A stretch of 55,689 nucleotides of DNA from Bacteroidota bacterium (lineage in GTDB: Bacteria > Bacteroidota > Bacteroidia > Cytophagales > Cyclobacteriaceae), in the NCBI GenBank assembly GCA_947470895.1, contig CANIVF010000025.1, positions 1 to 55,689 on the forward strand, read 5' to 3'. Positions 34,159 to 41,835 of this stretch are shown here, piece after piece (within the stretch, counting starts at the first letter, position 1; each line of letters opens with the position of its first letter). The notes beneath the pieces are model-generated. The model was not told the origin of the DNA. It was given only the letters and a program-made list of their open reading frames with translations, and searched no databases. A program made the position numbers and the translations under genes.

Positions 34159-35355
34159 TTACCATAAAACACTGGCTGTCTTAATAACTTTCTCTTTATC
34201 ATCCGTCCAGGCAAAAATCAATTCACTTCCTGATTTTGTCATTTGAGGAAAACCACTGGAGCGTGAGTCAGAAGATGAAGCAATTGTAATCGATGAACCT
34301 TTTGATCCATCACGATTTACTTTCACGGCTTTGATTTGTGATCCTTCCATCCAACTCACCATCGCGTTGTCATTGTCCAACATCGCCACATCCACTCTTC
34401 CAATTGCTTTGCCTTCATCAATTTTGACAGGCTCTCCAAACGTAGCACCACCATCCGCAGAGAATATGACCCGCACACTTGCACTCCCTTCCGGGGATGA
34501 GAACCACGCCATGGCGAGATTATTTCCTGATGCAGAAACCCGAGGTCCGTTTACAGGGCAACCGGCTATCTTCCAATTGTCAGCATAGACCGTTTTGGGC
34601 TCTGTCCATTGTCCGTTAACAAAACGAACAATCGACATGTCGCGAATTTCTTCATCCGAACGATCGCGGTAAATAACCACAGGCCCGCTATCAGTAAGGG
34701 CAGTCGCTGTCTGGCAGCAATCGCAAGTACGGTTATCCAGTTCCCAGTCATTGCTCTTCACTCCATTCTTATCCACAATAGCGGCACGAATAGACATTTG
34801 TCCATGATGGCCTTCATGATTCTCCATACCTTCCACAACGGTATTGCGTCCATCAAGCCATGCCACTAAGAAATTTTCACCGTAAGGCAACAACGAAACA
34901 AAGCCATGTTCCGCTTGCCTTGCATCATCATGAACCGGCTTTGGTTCGCTCCATGTACCCCCGTCATCTTGCGAAGTCGTGAGCATCACATCATAGGCAA
35001 ATGTTCCTTTTCCACTTTTACCCAGATAATGAGCAATGAGTTGTTGACCGTTGACTGCGATCAATGGGTAGTCGGCCCAATTCACAAACCAATCTTCACC
35101 AGAACTGATCATGCGTGGTTCTGACCATTTCTCATTTTCAAGTTTAGAGAATTTCAAAAAGTTTTTGCCTTCCGATACTTCAATCCAGGATAAGAAAGTA
35201 TTTCCACTGCTATCCGTAAATAAATATGGTTCGCCACTGGAGGCTTTGGTGGGTGTTTCTATAAAGTTGATAGTCACTTCCTGACTTGCTTTTTTGTCGC
35301 TGGTTGTACAAGCAGGCAGAAGAGCTAAGATTAAAAACAAAAAATATTTATTCAT
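34159..35355 (-). CDS. BNR/sialidase-like lipoprotein with Cys-Asp-Cys-Cys motif
   Basis: A 398-residue lipoprotein (LALLPAC/TT). The body is a beta-propeller built from repeats ending in Asp-box-like motifs (SQDDGGTWSEP, SADGGATFGEP). A distinctive block, NRTCDCCQTATALTDSGPVVIYRDR, and a later GCPVNGPRVS supply four cysteines that could bind metal or form disulfides. Typical sialidase arginines and acids are not evident, so glycosidase activity is doubtful. It overlaps the TlpA gene by 8 bases and lies inside the copper operon, suggesting a periplasmic part in metal or thiol handling. Confidence 0.75.
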   Translation of the reverse strand: MNKYFLFLILALLPACTTSDKKASQEVTINFIETPTKASSGEPYLFTDSSGNTFLSWIEVSEGKNFLKFSKLENEKWSEPRMISSGEDWFVNWADYPLIAVNGQQLIAHYLGKSGKGTFAYDVMLTTSQDDGGTWSEPKPVHDDARQAEHGFVSLLPYGENFLVAWLDGRNTVVEGMENHEGHHGQMSIRAAIVDKNGVKSNDWELDNRTCDCCQTATALTDSGPVVIYRDRSDEEIRDMSIVRFVNGQWTEPKTVYADNWKIAGCPVNGPRVSASGNNLAMAWFSSPEGSASVRVIFSADGGATFGEPVKIDEGKAIGRVDVAMLDNDNAMVSWMEGSQIKAVKVNRDGSKGSSITIASSSDSRSSGFPQMTKSGSELIFAWTDDKEKVIKTASVLW

Positions 35356-35851
35356 GGTCTTTAATTAATTTCGATACCATTTCAATTGTTGCGGGTTCAT
35401 CCCACTTTCTGAAGCCAACTTCGGAATATATCAAATTACCTTCTCCATTAAAAATGAATGTCGTTGGTAAAGCTTGTATTCCCAGTGCTTCCTGATTTCC
35501 CAATCGAACAAAATTTAAAGTCATGCTACGGCTCTCCTTAAATTTCTGAATCCTTTCGACTTCCTCATCCGAAGCAAAAAAGAATTCAATGTTCTCACCT
35601 GCCAATTGAGTTTGCAACGCTGCAATACTCGGCATTTCCTGAATGCAAGGCCGGCACCAGGTAGCCCAGAAATTAATAAACACCGTCTTTCCTTGCTGAT
35701 CGGAAAGGTTGATCTTTTCACCATTCAGGTTGGACAATTCAATATTTTCCAAAGCTATTGTTTCTTCCCTCCTTTCCTTTGCAGGGGTGCAGCTCCATAC
35801 AAGTAAAAGTGTAAAGATGATCGCTGATCCTACATTATCAATTCTATTCAT
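35348..35851 (-). CDS. TlpA-family thioredoxin-like lipoprotein
   Basis: A 167-residue protein with a lipoprotein-type signal (LLLVWSC/TP) and a thioredoxin fold. The redox pair is in FINFWATWCRPCIQEMP, and the cis-Pro region is IQALPTTFIFNGEG. It should act in the periplasm as a thiol-disulfide reductase. The start is ATG 35851. It lies 19 bases after the multicopper oxidase gene and overlaps the BNR lipoprotein start (ATGAATAA shared). A job in keeping copper-site cysteines reduced is inference from position. Confidence 0.88.
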   Translation of the reverse strand: MNRIDNVGSAIIFTLLLVWSCTPAKERREETIALENIELSNLNGEKINLSDQQGKTVFINFWATWCRPCIQEMPSIAALQTQLAGENIEFFFASDEEVERIQKFKESRSMTLNFVRLGNQEALGIQALPTTFIFNGEGNLIYSEVGFRKWDEPATIEMVSKLIKDHE

Positions 35852-35870
35852 TATCAATTAATTAATATTT

Positions 35871-37340
35871 TCAAACTATCGTATAGTTCAGCATCATGCC
35901 ATCGTCTTCATGCTCCAGGTTATGACAATGGAAGACAAATTTGCCAACGTATGATGGAAACGTCATGATAACGCTTACTTTTTCTCCCGGCATTATAAGT
36001 ACGGTATCTTTCCATCCCCTTTCAAAAGCAAATACCTGATTCCTTCCACCCGTTCGTTTCAATATCTGAAACTGAACACCATGAATATGCATGGGATGAA
36101 TTTCATCACCCATCAAATTGTCGAACTCCCAAATTTCTGTACTACCCTTCTCCACTGAAAATGCAGAGTAGTCGTTGTCAAACGTCATTCCGTTAATACC
36201 ATGCCTGCTACCGCTCCCGTGTGAACCTATGCCACCTACTAACTTTGAAATATCTAACATGCGTACCTTCGTTGCAGGAGATGACGACAATTTAGTAATG
36301 GTGCTAAGCTTTAGTGGTAACAAAAAGGAATCGGTCGATACTTTTTCTATCCGGAATTTCATAATCTTAAATCCCTGCCTTCCTTGCGGATTGAACTCAC
36401 TGAATTTATAACTTTCCAAAAATATTTCACTACCAACAGGCAAATCTTTGAAGTTTATAAGTACATCTGCTCGTTCGCCTGGTGCCAGCATTATGCTTTT
36501 CAATTTTTCAGGGACCTCGAGAAGACCGCCATCGGTGCCAATTAAATAAAATGGCAATTGATTACTGAACCCTAATTGATAAACCCGCGCAGTTGATCCA
36601 TTCAACAATCGTAAGCGATACCATCTTGTTTCCACCGAGCTAAAGGGCGCGTGGATACCGTTCACTAAAATGGTTTCACCAAGGTATCCTGTCATGATTT
36701 CCTCATCAGAAGGCATATAAACCATGGAGGACCCCATGAATCTTTTATCCTGTATGATCATCGGAATTTCAAACTCACCAGTAGGTAAGTTCAATGCAGA
36801 TTCCTCTTCATCTTTCACGAGGAACATCCCGGCCATACCCATAAAAACCTGCTGTGCCGTTGCCTTGTGTGGATGAGGATGATACCAATAGGTCCCTGCA
36901 CGTTGGTGGATGGGTAATTGATATTCAAATGAACCTCCTGGTATAGTCAGGTCTTCAGGATGTCCGTCCATATCGGCAGGAAGAACCAATCCATGCCAAT
37001 GAATATTGGTGTGATCAACAAGGTTGTTTTGAAGATGAATGTTCAGGGTTTCTCCGCGCTGCGCTTCAATCGTAGGTCCCAGTGTTCCATTGCCGTAGGC
37101 CATCGTGGCAGAGCCGTTTCCATTTAATATTTTGGCTGAAGACATTTGAGCCACTAAAGAGGTTATGCCGGAAACTTTCTGTGGAATAATTAAAGGTGTA
37201 TCAAAGCTACCCTCAACAATCCAATTGGGTTTTCCTATCATGTCTTCTTCTGTATGACACGCGTGGAGCAAAACCGAAGATCCTGCCCACGCAGTGATCG
37301 TTGATTTTGCTGACAGCTTAATGAAATACCTCCGTTTCAT
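35871..37340 (-). CDS. Multicopper oxidase (CueO/CopA-like), exported
   Basis: A 489-residue three-domain cupredoxin enzyme. The N-terminus (KRRYFIKLSAKS, then a hydrophobic stretch and LLHAC) may be a Tat-type lipoprotein signal. All four copper-site motifs are visible: NIHWHGL, YHPHPH, HPMHIHG and the type 1 site HCHNLEHEDDGMM. The family oxidises Cu(I) to the less toxic Cu(II) using O2 in the periplasm. There is no long Met-rich insert as in E. coli CueO. It lies downstream of the efflux genes in the same operon. Confidence 0.93.
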   Translation of the reverse strand: MKRRYFIKLSAKSTITAWAGSSVLLHACHTEEDMIGKPNWIVEGSFDTPLIIPQKVSGITSLVAQMSSAKILNGNGSATMAYGNGTLGPTIEAQRGETLNIHLQNNLVDHTNIHWHGLVLPADMDGHPEDLTIPGGSFEYQLPIHQRAGTYWYHPHPHKATAQQVFMGMAGMFLVKDEEESALNLPTGEFEIPMIIQDKRFMGSSMVYMPSDEEIMTGYLGETILVNGIHAPFSSVETRWYRLRLLNGSTARVYQLGFSNQLPFYLIGTDGGLLEVPEKLKSIMLAPGERADVLINFKDLPVGSEIFLESYKFSEFNPQGRQGFKIMKFRIEKVSTDSFLLPLKLSTITKLSSSPATKVRMLDISKLVGGIGSHGSGSRHGINGMTFDNDYSAFSVEKGSTEIWEFDNLMGDEIHPMHIHGVQFQILKRTGGRNQVFAFERGWKDTVLIMPGEKVSVIMTFPSYVGKFVFHCHNLEHEDDGMMLNYTIV

Positions 37341-37416
37341 TGATTAATTATTGTTTACCATGAACTCATTGCATCAACCTTTCTTGCAAATAGGACAAGG
37401 TTGCAGTTTATATTCA

Positions 37417-38040
37417 TCAATTCAATTTCTCTTGAACCGATCCACAGGTCAACATCTTATCACCAAAATAAGGGTTGCGAATTTCCGACACATCGCTCAA
37501 CCAATATCCACCTTGGTTATTAAATGCCATGGGACAGAATTCATAGAATGCTGTTGTACCACCTAACCCGTAGGCTTTAATACTTTTATACATATTGTCA
37601 GACAGTTTGCTGAATGATGCACGTTGTGCTTCGATATCACCAGAAGCTTGCATCTCTTTCAAGGCAGCTTTCAGACCTCCTTCAAAAGTCATCCAATCGT
37701 TGTGAGCAACACCGGTAAGCAACATCATATCGACTTTTGAAAGTGACTCCTGAGTTTTAATCGCTTCGTCTTTCACTTTCGCTGCATCGGTAGCTACAAA
37801 CGCATTCTTCAATGAAACATAAGAAGTAAACACGCCACCTAGTTGTTGTTGAAATGTGGCGTCCACCTTAAATTGAGGCGCTACTGATTCTGATGAGGTG
37901 GCATCTTCAGTTCCGGCATGCATCGATTCATCATGAGTTTCCTCCTGAGCCACTTCTTCCTTCTTTGCTGAACAAGAGCCCAATGCAAAAACCGTAACCG
38001 CGCTATAGAATGTTGCGATAAATAATGATTTGATTTTCAT
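37417..38040 (-). CDS. DUF3347 lipoprotein (putative periplasmic metal-binding protein)
   Basis: A 207-residue lipoprotein (FALGSC/SA) with an acidic His/Met-bearing linker (HDESMHAG). The rest is a helical DUF3347 domain ending in YEFCPMAFNNQGGYWLSD and IRNPYFGDKMLTCG. The conserved Cys-Pro-Met and Met-Leu-Thr-Cys pieces could bind Cu(I). DUF3347 domains are often found with CusB adaptors in Bacteroidota, so a role as a periplasmic copper donor to the pump is plausible but unproven. It lies 31 bases after the second adaptor gene. Confidence 0.83.
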   Translation of the reverse strand: MKIKSLFIATFYSAVTVFALGSCSAKKEEVAQEETHDESMHAGTEDATSSESVAPQFKVDATFQQQLGGVFTSYVSLKNAFVATDAAKVKDEAIKTQESLSKVDMMLLTGVAHNDWMTFEGGLKAALKEMQASGDIEAQRASFSKLSDNMYKSIKAYGLGGTTAFYEFCPMAFNNQGGYWLSDVSEIRNPYFGDKMLTCGSVQEKLN

Positions 38041-38071
38041 AGTTGTTTTTATTTATTGATTTGAATTTTTT

Positions 38072-39181
38072 TTACTTTTCATGTTGATGACTTAACATAG
38101 GATCTCTTCCATTTTTTAAAATAAGTTCGCTATAAATCAGGTAAGCTCCTGTAACGACAACCACCTCACCTTCTTTCAATCCTTCCACAATCTCAACAGA
38201 ATTAAAATTCTCAACACCGGTCTTTACCATTCTCGGTGCAAAGGTATTATCAGCGGTTTGAATATACACATGTGTTCCACGCTGATCATGGATTACTGCA
38301 TCGGTAGGAATTGCGAATGAGGATTTCTCCGAATGCTTCAAAAACACTTGTGCCTGCATACCGGGTTTCCATTGTGAGGTTGGATTATTCAAAGATGCTC
38401 TCAACACAGTCACTTGAGTGTTTGCGCGGTATTCCGGACTTAAGAAAGTAACAATGGCTTCAGGCGGTGAATTGTTATAACCCGCCACCTGAACAGAAAT
38501 ACGATCTCCCGGTTTCACATATTGCAACTCTGTTGGATAAAGTTCAGCTTCCACCCATAGCTTGCTGATGTTTTCCAATTGATAAAGAGCATCACCTTCA
38601 TTTAAATATTGACCTTCCGCGACTTTGATTTCCTTAACGACACCCGAAGCAGTTGCTAAAAAAGTAATTCGCGGTTGGATATCATTCGTGCCATTCAATC
38701 GATCGATTTGTCTATCTGTCAATCCATATAAAAGAAGTTTCTTTCTGGCCGACTTAAGATAATCTTCATAGCGATTATCCACAGTCTTCATGGTTTTATA
38801 CTGCTCCAAGGCCAGCAAATATTCTTTTTGAAATATTAAGAGCGATTCGCTATAGAGTTCATAAAGTGGCTCTCCTTTATTCACCATGCGACCCGTTTCT
38901 TTCACGAACAGTTTTTCAATTCTTCCGGCAGCGCGTGAACTGATCACTTCTGTCAATTCCTCATTAGCAACCAATCGTGCATTAACAGGCAGGGTTTGAC
39001 CGATACTTTGCATACTTACAACCTGAGTACTGATATTACCCAGTTTAATCTGACTCTCCGTAAGCATTAAAACATTGTTTACCGGTTTCATCTCTATAGA
39101 AACAACTTGTCCAGGTTGCTTATTCTCCTGGGAACAAGCAAACAATCCCATGAATAAAATACTACTGATTAAAACTCTCAT
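38072..39181 (-). CDS. cusB: RND efflux periplasmic adaptor (CusB-like), second copy
   Basis: A 369-residue lipoprotein (SSILFMGLFAC/SQ). It has the split lipoyl/barrel-sandwich halves (VISSRAAGRIEKLFVKETGRMVNKGEPLYELYS and FLATASGVVKEIKVAEGQYLNEGDALYQL), a helical hairpin between, then beta-barrel and membrane-proximal domains (PTDAVIHDQRGTHVYIQ). It lacks the Cys-Pro-Met-His domain of the first copy. The ATG at 39181 is one base past the first adaptor's stop, so translation is coupled; a longer start at 39247 would overlap that gene by 65 bases and is rejected. Confidence 0.87.
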   Translation of the reverse strand: MRVLISSILFMGLFACSQENKQPGQVVSIEMKPVNNVLMLTESQIKLGNISTQVVSMQSIGQTLPVNARLVANEELTEVISSRAAGRIEKLFVKETGRMVNKGEPLYELYSESLLIFQKEYLLALEQYKTMKTVDNRYEDYLKSARKKLLLYGLTDRQIDRLNGTNDIQPRITFLATASGVVKEIKVAEGQYLNEGDALYQLENISKLWVEAELYPTELQYVKPGDRISVQVAGYNNSPPEAIVTFLSPEYRANTQVTVLRASLNNPTSQWKPGMQAQVFLKHSEKSSFAIPTDAVIHDQRGTHVYIQTADNTFAPRMVKTGVENFNSVEIVEGLKEGEVVVVTGAYLIYSELILKNGRDPMLSHQHEK

Positions 39182-39182
39182 A

Positions 39183-40526
39183 TCAATTAGATGTTTTAAT
39201 AAAGTTTTCACTATCCACAAGGTATTGTGCATTCGTAGCCACCTCATCCGATGAAGCTAAGCCACTTGCAATTTCAATCCATTCACCGGTGCGTAATCCT
39301 GAGCTTACCTTTTTCGGTTTGAATAAACCTCGCTCTTTCACAAATACAATTTGATCAAGACCTAAATCAAGTACTGCCCTTTGGGGAATCCATAACGCTT
39401 CGCGCGATGCTGTTGTGGCGCTGGCTTCCACCAACTGTCCCACTGAAATATCTGCGCCTTTATGGTAAGAACGCAACTTGATAAAATCATCACCTTCAAC
39501 AAAGAACGGTTCAATAAAATCAATTTTTAATTGTCTCTTTTCGTCCTGATCCATCCATTCCAGATTATCTCCTACTTTTATTTGTGACGCCTCCAATAAT
39601 GGAAGATTAAACTCTATCCAAAGGGAACTGGTATTTACAATTCGAAATAAAGTTTGCCCGGATGTAACATAACTTCCTTCGCGAACAAAAGATGCCGCCA
39701 CAACAGAAGGACTCGCTCCAGATGAAGGGCTTGTCAAATTCCCAGGTCCACCCCCCATGCCCATTCCACTTGCATTCTTCGTAGCTCCATTTATGGGTGC
39801 TGAAGGTGTTGCTTGATTTTCTGAAATCACGAAGCCATCATAGGGACTGTAAATAAAAAAGGTATAGGTCACCTCCTGCTTCTTCGCCAACTCTTCAATT
39901 TGTTTTTCAGAAGCACCGAGTAATACTAATTTACTCTTTGCCGCATCAATCAAGAGTTGATTATCAGCATCATTTTTAAGGAGATATAAAAACTCCCGCT
40001 GTACATTCACAAGCTCAGTACTATAAATTTCTGCCACCTTTTGCCCTTTACGGACTGGTTGATAATTGTATTTCAATAATACTTTTTCAAGTCGCCCACC
40101 CACGCGAGCGGGAATGGTATAAATGTTACGAGTATCATAAGTAACCACTCCAAGAACATTCAAAGACACTGGCATCGATTTATATTCTGGCTTCGTAGTC
40201 GCAATAGAAGACACCACCACTTCGTTGGGCGACTTAATCAGCTTAGCTAAGTCTTCCGTAATTTTCACTTCTTCACCAGGCCTACCCTTACGCACTAAAT
40301 CCATCGCACACACGGGACAAACACCGGGCTTGTCGGATACGACTGTTGGGTGCATGGGACAGGTGTAGGTATCAGCATGTTCATGAGCACTGTCCTTTGA
40401 ACTACAAGCAACTGCGATGACCATTAGTAGAATTAAGTTGAAAGTCGAAAGTTGAAAGTTAAATACACTTTCAACTCTAAACTTTGAACTTTGAACTACA
40501 TAATTACTTTTCAATTTCTCTCTCAT
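39183..40526 (-). CDS. cusB: RND efflux periplasmic adaptor (CusB-like) with heavy-metal-binding domain
   Basis: A 447-residue lipoprotein. After the LMVIAVAC/SS lipobox comes a small metal-binding domain, YTCPMHPTVVSDKPGVCPVC, typical of CusB-type adaptors in Bacteroidota. The lipoyl halves (TIPARVGGRLEKVLLKYNYQPVRKGQKVAEIY and FIYSPYDGFVISENQ) and barrel follow, with a Gly/Met-rich insert (GMGMGGGPG) near residue 245. The N-terminal 30 residues before the lipobox are encoded by a short-word DNA repeat (40435-40498), so the signal peptide is unusually long. It overlaps the cusC end by 23 bases. Confidence 0.87.
   Translation of the reverse strand: MREKLKSNYVVQSSKFRVESVFNFQLSTFNLILLMVIAVACSSKDSAHEHADTYTCPMHPTVVSDKPGVCPVCAMDLVRKGRPGEEVKITEDLAKLIKSPNEVVVSSIATTKPEYKSMPVSLNVLGVVTYDTRNIYTIPARVGGRLEKVLLKYNYQPVRKGQKVAEIYSTELVNVQREFLYLLKNDADNQLLIDAAKSKLVLLGASEKQIEELAKKQEVTYTFFIYSPYDGFVISENQATPSAPINGATKNASGMGMGGGPGNLTSPSSGASPSVVAASFVREGSYVTSGQTLFRIVNTSSLWIEFNLPLLEASQIKVGDNLEWMDQDEKRQLKIDFIEPFFVEGDDFIKLRSYHKGADISVGQLVEASATTASREALWIPQRAVLDLGLDQIVFVKERGLFKPKKVSSGLRTGEWIEIASGLASSDEVATNAQYLVDSENFIKTSN
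40435..40498. repeat. GAAAGTT-word repeat with inverted arms in the cusB signal sequence
   Basis: The plus strand shows repeated words AAGTTGAAAGT, GAAAGTTGAAAGTT and then the complementary words ACTTTCAACT, ACTTTGAACT. The inner arms GTTGAAAGT (40451-40459) and ACTTTCAAC (40467-40475) are perfect; longer 24-base arms match at about 20 positions. It encodes the SSKFRVESVFNFQLSTFN part of the adaptor's signal peptide. Such short-word stretches look like dispersed intergenic repeats rather than protein-selected sequence. Confidence 0.65.
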
Positions 40527-41835
40527 AACGCACGATCATTAAATAATACTCCTGCATCTTATTTAGATATTCCATCTGGGCCATGTTCATTGCTTCCCAG
40601 CCATCAATCACAATTGGCAGCGGCTCACGGTTTTCTTCATAAGCCAGTAGCAGCGTTTCATAGTTCTTCTTCAAAGCCGGTATGATCTTCTGATCATAAT
40701 TTCCAAGTTGCTGCTTCATTCTTACCAGTTGTGAGGCCATTCCCGCCAGCATTCCGCGGGCCTCAATTAAAACAGCTTCCCTACTTTTTTGCATAGCCTC
40801 AATCTCATAATTCATTCCGGCAACTTCTGACTTATACATTTTTGAAGCCCAGGGGGCTATGGGAATGGATACCATCGCCATCAGGGAGAACTGCGTAACC
40901 ATATTGCCTATTGGTTGCATGTGTTCATAACGAATTCTGAAATCGGGTTTTGCCTGAGTCTTCTGCCACAATTGATTTTGCCGCATGACTTCAATAGAGC
41001 GATTGATCTGTTGCACATCACTGCGATTAACACTCAATTCGGCCGTGTCGTATAAAATCTTGTTAGCTTCAAAAGATATTTGCGTAGTCGTATCAATCGT
41101 AAGAGAAACTTCTTCAGGGAGTTTCATTAATGACTTCAACCGATAAGCTTTGTCTTCAATCTCTGCCGTATTCATCAGGAGCATATTATCCACTTCATGC
41201 AAACGAGCTTCTGCTTTGTAGATGTTCCCCAGGCTTCCCTGATTGTATGGATATCGGATTCGCGCCAGCTTCAACATGAGTTCTACAATACGCTTGTTCT
41301 CCAGCAACACTTTCCCTTTCTTTTCCAATACCAGCCATTGGTAATAATTTTCTTTGGCTTCCGATCGCAACTGATTGAACTGATAAGAGCGTCCTTTCTT
41401 CTCCACAGATGCCTTTGATACAAAATAGTTTCTCTTAGCGTTTAACTTGGCACGGTTTGGAATATCCTGCTCTACGTTGATGACAAACATCCCCTTATCA
41501 CGTTCATCCATTAACTTCTGTCCAGGATATGGATAGAAGAATGGTCCGCCACCCACCATAGGAGCCATCCAACTCTTAGCTCCTTCGGTATAGGCATTCA
41601 TGGCTTTCACCTTGCTGTCGTATTCCTGCAACATCGGGTTTTGTTTGTCAATCACTGAGAGTACGCTATCCACGCTCATCACCTGAGCAGTACTAGATAA
41701 AGGGATTAGAAATAATAGAATGAACAATGGATAAAGGACAATGGACAATCTGGTACACCATGAAAATCTAAATATCCAGTATCCAGTATCCACTATCGAG
41801 TATCGAGTATCTAATTTGTTAATGAGTTTTTTCAT
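40504..41835 (-). CDS. cusC: TolC-family outer-membrane efflux protein (CusC-like)
   Basis: A 443-residue protein of the outer-membrane channel family, long helical with two repeated halves (SVDSVLSVIDKQNPMLQEYDSKVKAM and later MLAGMASQLVRMKQQLGNYDQKIIPALKKNYETLLLAY). The mature part starts after LSSTAQ. The preceding signal peptide is about 50 residues, long because it includes sequence encoded by DNA word repeats (41725-41813). The start is taken at ATG 41835; ATG 41844 is possible. It overlaps the cusA end by 17 bases. It should form the exit duct of the metal pump. Confidence 0.88.
   Translation of the reverse strand: MKKLINKLDTRYSIVDTGYWIFRFSWCTRLSIVLYPLFILLFLIPLSSTAQVMSVDSVLSVIDKQNPMLQEYDSKVKAMNAYTEGAKSWMAPMVGGGPFFYPYPGQKLMDERDKGMFVINVEQDIPNRAKLNAKRNYFVSKASVEKKGRSYQFNQLRSEAKENYYQWLVLEKKGKVLLENKRIVELMLKLARIRYPYNQGSLGNIYKAEARLHEVDNMLLMNTAEIEDKAYRLKSLMKLPEEVSLTIDTTTQISFEANKILYDTAELSVNRSDVQQINRSIEVMRQNQLWQKTQAKPDFRIRYEHMQPIGNMVTQFSLMAMVSIPIAPWASKMYKSEVAGMNYEIEAMQKSREAVLIEARGMLAGMASQLVRMKQQLGNYDQKIIPALKKNYETLLLAYEENREPLPIVIDGWEAMNMAQMEYLNKMQEYYLMIVRYEREIEK
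41725..41813. repeat. Short tandem repeats inside the cusC signal-peptide sequence
   Basis: Two word families lie side by side. At 41725-41749 the words ATGGATAAAGGACA and ATGGACAAT repeat. At about 41773-41813 there are five to six tandem 7-base units (ATCCAGT twice, ATCCACT, ATCGAGT twice, ATCTAAT). Units of 7 bases are not a codon multiple, so the encoded LDTRYSIVDTGYWIF and LSIVLYPLF are by-products. They form the n-region and part of the hydrophobic core of the signal peptide. Confidence 0.7.

Noticed and set aside
37380-37416. Cys-Pro-Ile-Cys coding words on the minus strand between the DUF3347 and multicopper oxidase genes
   Set aside because: The frame has only about 15 codons between stops and no start codon, so a metal-binding microprotein is not supported.
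39182-39247. Longer start for the second CusB adaptor
   Set aside because: It would overlap the first adaptor by 65 bases and bury the lipoprotein signal that begins at 39181.
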